From NCBI RefSeq assembly GCF_019402665.1, contig NZ_VSST01000075.1, positions 1-53,891 on the forward strand: a DNA stretch of 53,891 nucleotides. The letters run 5' to 3'. Source of the stretch: Bradyrhizobium canariense (GTDB taxonomy: Bacteria; Pseudomonadota; Alphaproteobacteria; Rhizobiales; Xanthobacteraceae). This document shows positions 24,620-33,144 of this stretch, one piece after another. The translations under genes were made by a program, and so were the position numbers. The stretch's first letter is position 1. Every line of letters begins with the position of its first letter. The notes under the pieces were generated by a model. The model searched no databases. It saw nothing but the letters and a program-made list of their open reading frames with translations, and was not told where the DNA came from.

Positions 24620-25392
24620 GCGTCGAGAAGATAACTGTCACCACCAAGCGGAAGGGCAGCGGCTGGGCCGGCCAGCTCGTGCAGCTCGCCGGCATCGTCG
24701 CCGCGGTATTCATCGCCAAGGGTGCGCTGGCCGAACCGTTCTACGTGCCGTCGGGCTCGATGGAGCCGACGCTGTTGATCGGCGACGCCTTGATCGCCTC
24801 GAAATTCCCCTACGGCTACGGCACCTCGTCGCTGCCGATCCAGATCAACCTGCCTGAGAGCGGCCGCGTGTTCGCGGAGACGCCGAAGCAGGGCGACGTC
24901 GTCGTCTTCCGCTGGCCCGGCGACCGCTCGCAGGCCTGGGTCAAGCGCGTCGTGGGCCTGCCCGGCGACCGCATCCAGCTGCGCCAGGGCCAGCTCTTCG
25001 TCAATGACCGCCCCGCCGAGCTGAAGCCGGACGGCGTTGGCGCCGCCGAGGACGACAATGGCGGCAGCGAACCCGCCTATCGCTATGTCGAGACGCTGCC
25101 GAATGGCGTCTCGCACCTGATCTTCAAGATGCGCGACAACGGTCCGCTCGACAACACGCAGGAAGTGACGGTGCCGGCGGGCCATCTCTTCGTGCTCGGC
25201 GACAACCGCGACAACTCCGCCGACAGCCGCGTGCCCCTGCGCTCCGGCGGCGTCGGCATGTTGCCGATCGACAATCTGGTCGGCCGCGCGGATGCCGTGC
25301 TCGGATCCTGGGATCTCGGCATCCGGGGCCAGCCGGTGTGGACCTGGCTGTCCGGATTTCGCATGGCGCGGTTTTTCACCGCCGTGCATTGA
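24616..25392 (+). CDS. lepB: Signal peptidase I
   Basis: This 258-residue membrane protease removes Sec signal peptides. The catalytic serine is S48 in VPSGSMEPTL and the general-base lysine is K110 in WVKRVVGLPGD. The C-terminal box GDNRDNSADSR is complete. One N-terminal membrane helix (about 20-38) anchors it. The ATG overlaps the tldD stop, so the two are co-translated. Confidence 0.96.
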   Translation: MSVEKITVTTKRKGSGWAGQLVQLAGIVAAVFIAKGALAEPFYVPSGSMEPTLLIGDALIASKFPYGYGTSSLPIQINLPESGRVFAETPKQGDVVVFRWPGDRSQAWVKRVVGLPGDRIQLRQGQLFVNDRPAELKPDGVGAAEDDNGGSEPAYRYVETLPNGVSHLIFKMRDNGPLDNTQEVTVPAGHLFVLGDNRDNSADSRVPLRSGGVGMLPIDNLVGRADAVLGSWDLGIRGQPVWTWLSGFRMARFFTAVH

Positions 25393-25410
25393 AGGCAGGA
25401 ACGTCCTCAC

Positions 25411-25436
25411 CTCTCTCCTGCATGCGGGAGAGGGAG
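25411..25436. repeat. Short palindrome, family R8, copy 1
   Basis: CTCTCCTGCATGCGGGAGAG is a near-perfect hairpin just after lepB. It resembles the arm of the larger element at 53769-53888 and may be a decayed copy. Confidence 0.65.
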
Positions 25437-25446
25437 TGCAATAGTG

Positions 25447-26013
25447 ATGGTCCGCGACGAATTTCTGGCTCTCGCCCTGCGAAATCCGTTGAACGCAGCG
25501 ATCCTCGATGAAATTCATCGCCTCGCGCTGCCGGATGCGTGGCTCGTCGCGGGCTGCCTGGTGCAGACGGTGTGGAACGTGCTCACGGGCCGCCCGATCG
25601 ATCACGGCATAGCCGATTACGACGTGTTCTATTTCGATTCCGACACCTCATGGGAGGCGGAAGACGCAGTGATCCGCAAGCTGCACGCACAGCTCGCGCA
25701 TCTCGGCCCCAAGGTCGAAATCCGCAACCAGGCGCGCGTGCACCTTTGGTATCCCGGCAAGCACGGTCTGCCCTATCAGCCCTTGATGCGCGCGACCGAC
25801 GGTATCGACCGCTTCCTCACGGAGAATACGCAGGTGGGCATCCGCCCTGCCGGAGGGGATTTCGACGTCTACGCGCCGCACGGGTTCGACGACGTCGCGA
25901 AGCTGATTGTGCGACCCAATCGGACGCCGAATTTTTCCGCCGCCAATTACGCGGCGAAGGCGGCACGCTGGAAGACGCTGTGGCCCGAGATCACGGTGAT
26001 CGCGGCGGAGTGA
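25447..26013 (+). CDS. Nucleotidyltransferase-like family protein (COG3575 type)
   Basis: This 188-residue protein matches a family annotated as nucleotidyltransferase-like. Typical segments are AWLVAGCLVQTVWNVLTG, DYDVFYFDSD (the likely acidic active-site pair) and NQARVHLWYP. The C-terminus has VRPNRTPNFSAANYAAKAARW. Neither substrate nor pathway is known. The start is the ATG at 25447 or the GTG directly before it, both behind GGAG. A diverged repeat follows the stop. Confidence 0.85.
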   Translation: MVRDEFLALALRNPLNAAILDEIHRLALPDAWLVAGCLVQTVWNVLTGRPIDHGIADYDVFYFDSDTSWEAEDAVIRKLHAQLAHLGPKVEIRNQARVHLWYPGKHGLPYQPLMRATDGIDRFLTENTQVGIRPAGGDFDVYAPHGFDDVAKLIVRPNRTPNFSAANYAAKAARWKTLWPEITVIAAE

Positions 26014-26033
26014 GATGTCCGCTTTACCCTCCT

Positions 26034-26158
26034 CGTCATTACGAGGAGCGAAGCGACGAAGCAGTCCAGAGTGCCGCCGCGGAAGCAATTCTGGATTGCT
26101 TCGCGGAGCCTGTCATCGGGCCGCGCTTCGCGCGGACCCGGTGGCTCGCAAGGACGGT
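26034..26158. repeat. Dispersed intergenic repeat, family R5
   Basis: The segment begins CGTCATTACGAGGAGCGAAG, contains GAAGCAATTCTGGATTGCTTCG, and ends in CTCGCAAGGACGG. It resembles the common bradyrhizobial element that starts CGTCATTGCGAGGAGCG. Internal complementarity allows a hairpin. It fills most of the gap between two convergent genes. Confidence 0.8.
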
Positions 26159-26173
26159 GGTGAGAGCTGCATG

Positions 26174-26746
26174 CTATCTCACCACGCCCGACGTGAACCC
26201 CGCCTTCCGCCGCGGCGGTTTGATTTCCTTTTTCAGGAAGCAGCGCGCTTCGCGTCCGGTGTAGCCGGGGCGGGCATAGGTGAAGGCGCGGCATTTGTTG
26301 TCGGCGGTGCAGGCGGCCTTGCAGGCCTCTTCGCCTTCGCCGTCCTTCATCTCGAAATTGCGCAAATCGCCGCCGGGGCGGTCGATCGAGGTCTCCACGC
26401 CTTCGACGCGCGGCTCGATCACGCCGGCGCCCCGCACACCGGAGATGCAGCAGCTTCCCGGCACGCGCGCAGGCACCGTGTTCTTCAGCCAGCACACGGC
26501 CGAGCCGCCTTCGACGTCCGGATAGCTGAAGCTCCACGAGCGGCACCGGCGGTCGCGCTCGCACAGCAGCGCGCAATCCTCCGGATCGCCCGACGTGACC
26601 GGGGTGCTGAAATAGTCTCCGCCGGGCCGGTCGAACGCCGTCTGGGCACGCGCAGGCCAGCTCGCAAACACGAGCGAAAGCAGCGCAGCGCAGGCCACGA
26701 CGCTTGCCAGGACGCTTGCCATGACGGCCAGGCGGCCCTTCCCCAT
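26174..26746 (-). CDS. Exported PAN/Apple-domain protein
   Basis: This protein of about 190 residues has an N-terminal hydrophobic export segment (VLASVVACAALLSLVFASWPARA). Two PAN/Apple-like modules follow, each starting with a DRPGGD motif (FDRPGGDYFSTPV and IDRPGGDLRNFEM). Each has the cysteine pattern CALLCERDRRCRSWSFSYPD or CKAACTADNKCRAFTYARPG. PAN domains bind proteins or carbohydrates. It is probably periplasmic or surface-exposed; the partner is unknown. The ATG at 26746 has a weak ribosome site and 26722 is an alternative. Confidence 0.85.
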   Translation of the reverse strand: MGKGRLAVMASVLASVVACAALLSLVFASWPARAQTAFDRPGGDYFSTPVTSGDPEDCALLCERDRRCRSWSFSYPDVEGGSAVCWLKNTVPARVPGSCCISGVRGAGVIEPRVEGVETSIDRPGGDLRNFEMKDGEGEEACKAACTADNKCRAFTYARPGYTGREARCFLKKEIKPPRRKAGFTSGVVR

Positions 26747-26858
26747 CGGAACAGCTTTCGAGTTATTGACGACGCTCGGGTTTTTCAGCCGGCCATTTGA
26801 TCGCCGCAAACCTGTACGGGCGATGAACGGCTCGGCTCCCGACCGCTCGTCTTGTGTC

Positions 26859-28229
26859 CTAGAACGCGTATTCCGCGTAGGCTGGTTCCACCGAGCCGTT
26901 CCAGGGACCCTTGAACTTGTCGAGCATCTCCTCAGCCGGCGTGCGGCCGGAATCGATGATGCGATCGAGCGGCTCCAGATGCCTGGTCTCGTCGCGGCCG
27001 AGCTGGTCGATCCGGCCGCGCCGGCGCAAGCCGGCATGTGCCAGAACGAGGCACTCCTTGGCGATCTCGAACAGATAGCGGTCCTTGATCCGCGACTTGA
27101 AGCCGAAGCGCGGCACGTCGTCGCGCAGGGCCTGGCGCTCATGCGCGCTCCAATGCTTCACCAAGTCCCAGGCGGCATCCAGCGAGACATCGTCGTAGAG
27201 CAGCCCGGCCCAGAACGCCGATAGCGCCGGCAGACGGCCCCACGGGCCACCATCGGAGCCGCGCATCTCGAGATAGCGCTTGAGCCGCACCTCCGGGAAA
27301 ATCGTCGAAAGATGGTTGGCCCAGTCCGACAACGTCGGACGTTCCCCAGGCAAATTGTTGTTGCGACCATCGAAGAAGGCGCGGAACGAGGAGCCCGAGA
27401 CGTCGATGTAGTCCTCGTCGCGCTTGACGAAATACATGGGCACGTCGAGCGCGTAATCGACATAGCGCTCGAAGCCCATGCCGTCCTCGAATGCCCACGG
27501 CATCATGCCGGCACGCGCGTTGTCGGTATCGCGCCAGATCTCGGACCGGAAGGAGAGAAAGCCGTTCGGCTTGCCCTCGGTAAACGGCGAATTGGCGAAC
27601 AAGGCGGTCGCGACCGGCTGAAGCGCGAGCGAAACACGCAGCTTCTTGACCATGTCGGCTTCGGAGGAGAAGTCGAGATTGGTCTGTACCGTGCAGGTCC
27701 GGTACATCATGTCGAGGCCGTACTGGCCGACCTTCGGCATGTAATTGGTCATGATCTTGTAGCGGCCCTTGGGCATCACCGGGATGTCGGCGCGCGACCA
27801 GGACGGCGTCATGCCGAGCCCGAGGAAGCCGATGCCGAGCGGCGTTGCGATCTCGCGCACCTGCGCCAGATGCGCCATCAGCTCACTCTGGGTCTGGTGC
27901 ACGTTTTCGACCGGAGCGCCCGAAAGCTCGAACTGCCCACCGGGCTCCAGCGAAATCGCGCCGCCGCCGGTGACGTCGTAGAGGCCGATGATGTTGCCCT
28001 TCTCCATGATCGGCTCCCAGCCGAGCAGGAGCTTCATGCCTTCGAGCAGCGCGCCGATACCGCGCGGGCCCTCATAGGGCACTGGGCAGTGGCCTTCGAG
28101 CGTGAACGGCGTCTTCTCATGCTCGGTGCCCATGCGGAATTCGGACGGGTCCTTGCAGCCTTCCTCGAACCACTTGACGAGTTCGTCACGCGATTGCAAC
28201 GGCGTCATATCGATCTGGTCTCGCGCCAT
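26859..28229 (-). CDS. gshA: Glutamate-cysteine ligase, plant/alphaproteobacterial type
   Basis: This enzyme makes gamma-glutamylcysteine, the first step of glutathione synthesis. The 456-residue length and motifs such as FRMGTEHEKTPF, ISLEPGGQFELSGAP and LGLGMTPSW are those of the plant-type GCL family, not the E. coli type. It lies beside a MarR regulator and a glutathione S-transferase, which forms a small glutathione-related cluster. No clear ribosome site precedes the ATG at 28229. Confidence 0.96.
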   Translation of the reverse strand: MARDQIDMTPLQSRDELVKWFEEGCKDPSEFRMGTEHEKTPFTLEGHCPVPYEGPRGIGALLEGMKLLLGWEPIMEKGNIIGLYDVTGGGAISLEPGGQFELSGAPVENVHQTQSELMAHLAQVREIATPLGIGFLGLGMTPSWSRADIPVMPKGRYKIMTNYMPKVGQYGLDMMYRTCTVQTNLDFSSEADMVKKLRVSLALQPVATALFANSPFTEGKPNGFLSFRSEIWRDTDNARAGMMPWAFEDGMGFERYVDYALDVPMYFVKRDEDYIDVSGSSFRAFFDGRNNNLPGERPTLSDWANHLSTIFPEVRLKRYLEMRGSDGGPWGRLPALSAFWAGLLYDDVSLDAAWDLVKHWSAHERQALRDDVPRFGFKSRIKDRYLFEIAKECLVLAHAGLRRRGRIDQLGRDETRHLEPLDRIIDSGRTPAEEMLDKFKGPWNGSVEPAYAEYAF

Positions 28230-28328
28230 ATCAGACTCTAATCAAAAGCGCTTCGATCGAACGCGCGTGGGTGACAGGGATGGTCCGCGCAGCCACCGGC
28301 TGCACGGACGAGCTGGTTTGCCGCGCGA

Positions 28329-28823
28329 TCATCGCAACGGCGTGGTTTCGTTGACGTGGGCAGGCGGCAGTTTCATCTCGCCGCACGAGCAGCCCAGACG
28401 GTCGAGCAGACCGCTGAGCTTCACGGCATCCGCATCGGACAGCTTCGAACCGACATATTTCTCGATCGCGGCCGAATAGGCGCCCCACATCCGCTTCTGC
28501 AATTCGCGCCCGGCTTCCGTGATCTCCACGAACTGGCCGCGCTTGTCGATCTTGCATTCGCGCCGCGAGGCGAGGCCTTCGTCGACCAGGCGGTCGATCA
28601 GCCGCGATGTCGAATATTGCGGGATCAGCATCTGCCGTTCGAGTTCGACCGGCCGGAGCTCGCCCGAGGGCGCCCGTGACAGTTCGAGCAGCGCGTCATA
28701 CCATGCCAGCGGTGGGAAGCCGGCCTTCTTCAGGTCCTGCTCGACGCAATTGAGCACACGGCTCTGCACCCGCATCAAGCGGATCCAGGCGGAAGTCGCC
28801 TCGGTCGATGGTTTGCGTTTCAT
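28329..28823 (-). CDS. MarR-family transcriptional regulator
   Basis: This 164-residue winged-helix regulator shows the MarR pattern: helix ALLELSRAPSGELRPVELER, recognition part LIPQYSTSRLIDRLVDEGLA, and wing RRECKIDKRGQFVEITEAG. A CSCGEMKLP segment near the C-terminus contains two cysteines that might sense thiols, which is speculative. The start is the ATG at 28823; a TTG four codons upstream is less likely. The divergent neighbour is a GST gene, and a perfect 14-bp palindrome sits between them. Confidence 0.9.
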   Translation of the reverse strand: MKRKPSTEATSAWIRLMRVQSRVLNCVEQDLKKAGFPPLAWYDALLELSRAPSGELRPVELERQMLIPQYSTSRLIDRLVDEGLASRRECKIDKRGQFVEITEAGRELQKRMWGAYSAAIEKYVGSKLSDADAVKLSGLLDRLGCSCGEMKLPPAHVNETTPLR

Positions 28824-28848
28824 GGTCCCGCTCAAGCTCGTCGCCCGT

Positions 28849-28909
28849 CTCTTACCCTATTCGATGCAGCTGCATCAATCTTGACTGTTTCAAGCAGATG
28901 CATGTAGTC
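28849..28909. promoter_or_regulatory. Candidate MarR operator and divergent promoters
   Basis: GATGCAGCTGCATC (28863-28876) is a perfect 14-bp palindrome. It overlaps the leftward promoter TTGATG-N18-TAAGAG of the regulator gene. Rightward, TTGACT (28881-28886) is a possible -35 for the GST gene, with a second partial site AGATGCAT (28896-28903) just before a weak -10. This geometry fits autorepression and control of the GST gene. Confidence 0.55.
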
Positions 28910-28949
28910 GTTCTTTCGCCTGAACCAAGCAACAAGAGGAGGAAATTCC

Positions 28950-29564
28950 ATGAAATTGTACTATTCGCCCGGTGCCTGCTCGCTATCCCCCCATATCGCG
29001 CTCCTGGAAGCCGGCCTGCCGTATGAACTGGTCAAGGTCGATATCCGGGCCAAGAAGCTCGAAAACGGTGAGGATTATCTGAAGCTGAACCCCAAGGGCC
29101 AGGTCCCTGCGCTGGGCCTCGATAGCGGAGAGATCGTGACCGAAGGCCCGGTGATTGTCCAGATGATCGCCGATCAGGCCTCAGCCAAGGCACTGGCGCC
29201 GGCCCACGGCAGCTCCGAGCGATACAAGCTGCTCGAATGGCTCAACTTCCTCACCTCGGAGGTCCACAAGAGCTTCGGCCCGATGTTCGCGCCGACGCTG
29301 AACGACGAGGCCAAGGCCTTCTTCAAGGACCGCGTCATGGGCAAGCTGAAATACATCGATAGTCAGCTCGCCGGCCGCGACTACCTCATGGGTAAGCAGT
29401 TCACGGTGGCTGACGGCTATCTCTTCACGATGCTGACCTGGGGCGACCGGATGAAGTTCGACCTCTCGGCGATGCCGAACCTTGCCGCCTACAAGACCCG
29501 AGTCGCGGCGCGGCCGCAGGTGCAGGAAGCGATGAAGAAGGAAGGATTGATCCAGGCGGCCTGA
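28950..29564 (+). CDS. Glutathione S-transferase, beta class
   Basis: This 204-residue cytoplasmic GST has the thioredoxin-like N-terminal domain starting MKLYYSPGACSLSPHIAL, where C10 is the beta-class cysteine. The motif NPKGQVPAL and the acidic pair in TEGPVIVQMIAD contact glutathione. The all-helical C-terminal domain includes FTVADGYLFTML. GAGGAAATTCC precedes the ATG. It is divergent from a MarR regulator and followed by a terminator. Confidence 0.95.
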   Translation: MKLYYSPGACSLSPHIALLEAGLPYELVKVDIRAKKLENGEDYLKLNPKGQVPALGLDSGEIVTEGPVIVQMIADQASAKALAPAHGSSERYKLLEWLNFLTSEVHKSFGPMFAPTLNDEAKAFFKDRVMGKLKYIDSQLAGRDYLMGKQFTVADGYLFTMLTWGDRMKFDLSAMPNLAAYKTRVAARPQVQEAMKKEGLIQAA

Positions 29565-29574
29565 GCGCACATGC

Positions 29575-29611
29575 GAAAGGCCGGATCGAGAATCCGGCCT
29601 TTCGTAATTTT
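29575..29611 (+). terminator. Terminator after the GST gene
   Basis: A perfect 12-bp stem (GAAAGGCCGGAT / ATCCGGCCTTTC) with a five-base loop is followed by GTAATTTTCG. It lies between two convergent genes. Confidence 0.85.
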
Positions 29612-29634
29612 CGTCCCGGCTACGGTTCAGAGAA

Positions 29635-31848
29635 TCACGCCGCCGCCTTGTTCGGAGCGAAGCGGCCGTAGAACGTTTCTCCCTTCGCGGCCATCTCCTC
29701 GAGGAGTTTCGGCGGGGTAAAGCGCGAGCCGTATTTCGCCTCCAGCTTGTGACAGAGCTCGACGAACTTCTTCGTGCCCATGAAGTCGATGTAGGACAGC
29801 GTCCCGCCGGTGAACGGCGCGAAGCCGAAGCCGAGGATCGAGCCGACATCCGCCTCGCGCGGATCGGTGATGACGTGATCCTCCACCGTGCGCGCGGCTT
29901 CCACCGCCTGCACCACCAGGAAGCGCTGCTTCAGCTCCTCGACGTCGAGCGTATCAGGATCGAGCTGCTTGGGCTGCAGTGCGGACAGGCCCGGCCACAG
30001 GCTCTTCTGACCCTTGCCCTTCTCGGGGTAGTCGTAGAAGCCCTTGCTGTTCTTGCGGCCCAGTCGGCCCTGCTTCTCGACCATTTCCACCATCAGCTTC
30101 TTCTGATCAGGATTGATGGCGTTGGGGCCGAGGTCGGCTTCCGTCGCCTTCATGATCTTGAGCCCGAGGTCGAGCGCGACCTCGTCCGACAGCGAGAGCG
30201 GGCCAACCGGCATGCCGGCCATCTTGGCGCAGTTCTCGATCATCGCGGGCGGCACGCCCTCGAGGAACATCTCGTTGCCTTCGGCGACGTAGCGGCCGAC
30301 GCAGCGATTGGCGAAGAAGCCTCTGGAGTCGTTGACGACGATCGGGGTCTTGCCGATCTGGCGGACGTAGTCGAGCGCGGTCGCGATCGCGAGATCGCCG
30401 GTGTTCTTGCCCTGGATGATCTCGACCAGCATCATCTTCTCGACCGGCGAGAAGAAGTGGATGCCGACGAACCTGCCCTGGTCCTTGAAGGATTCCGCCA
30501 GCGAGGTGATCGGAAGTGTCGAGGTGTTGGACGCGAAGATCACGTCCGGCTTCATATGCTCCTGCGCCTTGGCAAAGGTATCCGCCTTGACCTTGCGGTC
30601 CTCGAACACGGCCTCGATGACGAGATCGACGTCCTTCAGTGCGGAATAGTCCGCGGTCGGCGTGATGCGCGCGAGCAGGGCTTCTGCGTCGCCGGGCTTG
30701 GCGCGGCCCTTCTTGATCTGCTCTTCGATCACCTTCTGCGCATGCGCCTTGCCCTTGTCGGCGCTCTCCTGGTCGCGATCGATCAGGACGACGTCGAGAC
30801 CGGCACGGGCCGAGACATAGCCGACGCTCGCCCCCATGAAGCCAGCGCCGATCACGGCGATCTTCTTCACCTTGGTCGGCGGCACATCCTTCGGACGGCG
30901 CGCGCCCTTGTTGAGCTCCTGCATCGACAGGAACAGGCTGCGGATCATCGCCGCCGCTTCCTTCGAGCGCAGCACCGAGGTGAAGTAGCGCGACTCGACA
31001 CGGAGCGCGGCGTCGATCGGCAGCTGCAGGCCCTCATAGACGCAGCTCATGATCGCGCGTGCGGCCGGATAATTGTCGTAGGTCTCGCGGCGATAGATCG
31101 CGTTGCCGGCCGGGAACATCATCATGCCGGCCTTGGAGAACACCGGGCCGCCCGGCAGCTTGAAGCCCTTCTCGTCCCAGGGCGCGACGGCCTTGCCGCC
31201 GCCCTTGATCCAGTCCTTTGCCGTCTTGATGAGGTCGGCGGCGGGAACGACGGCGTGAATCAGATTCAGCGCCTTGGCTTTCTCGACCGTGACCGGATCG
31301 CCCTTGAGCAGGATCGTCATCGCCTCCTGCGGCGGCACCAGGCGCGGCACGCGCTGCGTGCCGCCAGCGCCCGGGAAGAGGCCGACCTTGACCTCGGGCA
31401 GACCAAGCCGCGTCTTGGGATTCTCCGCCGCCACGCGATAGTGGCAGCACAGCGTGATCTCGAAACCGCCGCCGAGCGCGAGACCGTTGATCGCCGCCGC
31501 CCACGGCTTGCCGGAGGTCTCGATCGAGCGCAGCACCTGTGAGAAGCGCCGGCTCTGCTCGAACAGCATCTGGTTCGCCGCCGTCTCGCCCTGCTCCTTG
31601 AAGACCTTTGCGTAGGCCTGGTTCATGCCTTCGAGCATGGAAAGATCGGCACCCGCGCAGAACGCTTCCTTTGCGGAGGTGATGACGACGCCCTTTACCG
31701 CGGCATCCGCCGTGGTCGCCTTGACGATCGCGTCGAGCTCGCTGGTCGAGGTCTCGTCGAGCACGTTCATCGAACGGCCCGGGATGTCCCAGGTGACAAG
31801 CGCGATGCCGTCGGAATCGGTCTCAACCTTGAAGTTCTTGTAAGCCAT
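29635..31848 (-). CDS. 3-hydroxyacyl-CoA dehydrogenase / enoyl-CoA hydratase (FadJ/FadB-like)
   Basis: This 737-residue bifunctional enzyme does the hydration and dehydrogenation steps of fatty-acid beta-oxidation. Residues 1-300 form the crotonase domain with ALGGGFEITLCCHYRVA and GLFPGAGGTQRVPRLV. From about 330 comes the NAD-binding domain with GAGFMGASVGYVSARAG and then FFSPVEKMMLVEII. The C-terminal half has NRCVGRYVAEGNEM. GGGGAG lies before the ATG. It is the last gene of the beta-oxidation operon, 19 bases after the thiolase. Confidence 0.96.
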   Translation of the reverse strand: MAYKNFKVETDSDGIALVTWDIPGRSMNVLDETSTSELDAIVKATTADAAVKGVVITSAKEAFCAGADLSMLEGMNQAYAKVFKEQGETAANQMLFEQSRRFSQVLRSIETSGKPWAAAINGLALGGGFEITLCCHYRVAAENPKTRLGLPEVKVGLFPGAGGTQRVPRLVPPQEAMTILLKGDPVTVEKAKALNLIHAVVPAADLIKTAKDWIKGGGKAVAPWDEKGFKLPGGPVFSKAGMMMFPAGNAIYRRETYDNYPAARAIMSCVYEGLQLPIDAALRVESRYFTSVLRSKEAAAMIRSLFLSMQELNKGARRPKDVPPTKVKKIAVIGAGFMGASVGYVSARAGLDVVLIDRDQESADKGKAHAQKVIEEQIKKGRAKPGDAEALLARITPTADYSALKDVDLVIEAVFEDRKVKADTFAKAQEHMKPDVIFASNTSTLPITSLAESFKDQGRFVGIHFFSPVEKMMLVEIIQGKNTGDLAIATALDYVRQIGKTPIVVNDSRGFFANRCVGRYVAEGNEMFLEGVPPAMIENCAKMAGMPVGPLSLSDEVALDLGLKIMKATEADLGPNAINPDQKKLMVEMVEKQGRLGRKNSKGFYDYPEKGKGQKSLWPGLSALQPKQLDPDTLDVEELKQRFLVVQAVEAARTVEDHVITDPREADVGSILGFGFAPFTGGTLSYIDFMGTKKFVELCHKLEAKYGSRFTPPKLLEEMAAKGETFYGRFAPNKAAA

Positions 31849-31867
31849 GCTGGTTGCTCCCCTACCC

Positions 31868-33076
31868 TTAGACGCGTTCGATGATGGTGGCAGTGCCCAT
31901 GCCGCCGCCGATGCACAGCGTCACCAGTGCGGTCGCCTTGTTGGTGCGCTCGAGCTCGTCGAGCACGGTGCCGAGGATCATGGCACCGGTCGCGCCCAGC
32001 GGATGGCCGAGCGCGATCGCACCGCCGTTGACGTTGATCTTGGCGTTGTCGATGTCGAAGGCCTGGATGTAGCGCAGCACGACGGAAGCGAAGGCCTCGT
32101 TGAGCTCGAACAGGTCGATGTCCGACTTCTTCATGCCGGAGCGCGCAAACAGCTTTTCAGTGACGTCGACCGGGCCGGTCAGCATCATCGCGGGCTCGGA
32201 GCCGATATTGGCGAATGCGCGGATTCTTGCACGCGGCTTCAGGCCGTATTTGCTAGCCGCTTCCTTGCTGCCGAGCAGAACCGCGCCGGCACCATCGACG
32301 ATGCCCGACGAATTGCCGGCGTGGTGCACGTAATTGACGCGCTCGATTTCCGGATGCGACTGCACCGCGACGCCGTCGAAGCCGCCCATCTGCGCCATCA
32401 TCGTGAACGCCGGCTGCAGCTGCGCCAGCGACTGCATCGTCGTCGACGGACGCATGTGCTCGTCCTTGGCGAGGATGGTGAGGCCGTTGATGTCCTTCAC
32501 CGGGACGACCGACTTGTCGAAGCGGCCTTCATCCCAGGATTTCGCCGCGCGCTGCTGGCTCTGCACCGCATAGGCGTCGACATCGTCGCGCGAGAAGCCG
32601 TATTTGGTCGCGATCAGATCGGCCGAGATGCCCTGCGGCATGAAATAAGCCGGCACGGCCATCGACGGGTCCATCGGCCAGGCGCCGCCGGACGCACCGA
32701 TGCCGACGCGGCTCATCGATTCGGCGCCGCCGCCGATCACGAGTTCGTGCTGGCCGCTCATCACCTGGGCTGCGGCAAAATTCACGGCATCGAGGCCGGA
32801 GGCGCAGAAGCGGCTGATCTGCACGCCCGGCACCGCTTCGCCGAGGCCCGCCTTCAGCGCGGCAAAGCGCGCAATGTCGGAGCCGGCTTCGCCGACCGGA
32901 TCGACTACGCCGAGAATGACGTCATCGACGGAATCTTCCGGCAGGTTGTTGCGGTCCTTGAGCGCCTTGAGCGGCACGGTCGCGAGCGCGAGCGCGGTGA
33001 CTTCGTGCAGCGCGCCGTCAGCCTTGCCGCGGCCGCGGGGGGTGCGGACGTGATCGTAGATATAGGCATCTGCCAT
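31868..33076 (-). CDS. Acetyl-CoA C-acyltransferase (thiolase)
   Basis: This 402-residue thiolase performs the final cleavage step of beta-oxidation. The acyl-carrying cysteine is C91 in RFCASGLDAVN; the other active-site parts are NEAFA, GGAIALGHPLGATG and CIGGGMGTA. AGGAGG six bases before the ATG at 33076 fixes the start. The much longer upstream open frame is a shadow of the preceding gene. Confidence 0.97.
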   Translation of the reverse strand: MADAYIYDHVRTPRGRGKADGALHEVTALALATVPLKALKDRNNLPEDSVDDVILGVVDPVGEAGSDIARFAALKAGLGEAVPGVQISRFCASGLDAVNFAAAQVMSGQHELVIGGGAESMSRVGIGASGGAWPMDPSMAVPAYFMPQGISADLIATKYGFSRDDVDAYAVQSQQRAAKSWDEGRFDKSVVPVKDINGLTILAKDEHMRPSTTMQSLAQLQPAFTMMAQMGGFDGVAVQSHPEIERVNYVHHAGNSSGIVDGAGAVLLGSKEAASKYGLKPRARIRAFANIGSEPAMMLTGPVDVTEKLFARSGMKKSDIDLFELNEAFASVVLRYIQAFDIDNAKINVNGGAIALGHPLGATGAMILGTVLDELERTNKATALVTLCIGGGMGTATIIERV

Positions 33077-33144
33077 GGGAGCCTCCTGATTGCGGTTATT
33101 GGTGGGGCCGCGGCGCGGCCGGATTATTGGTGCAGCGAAAATCC

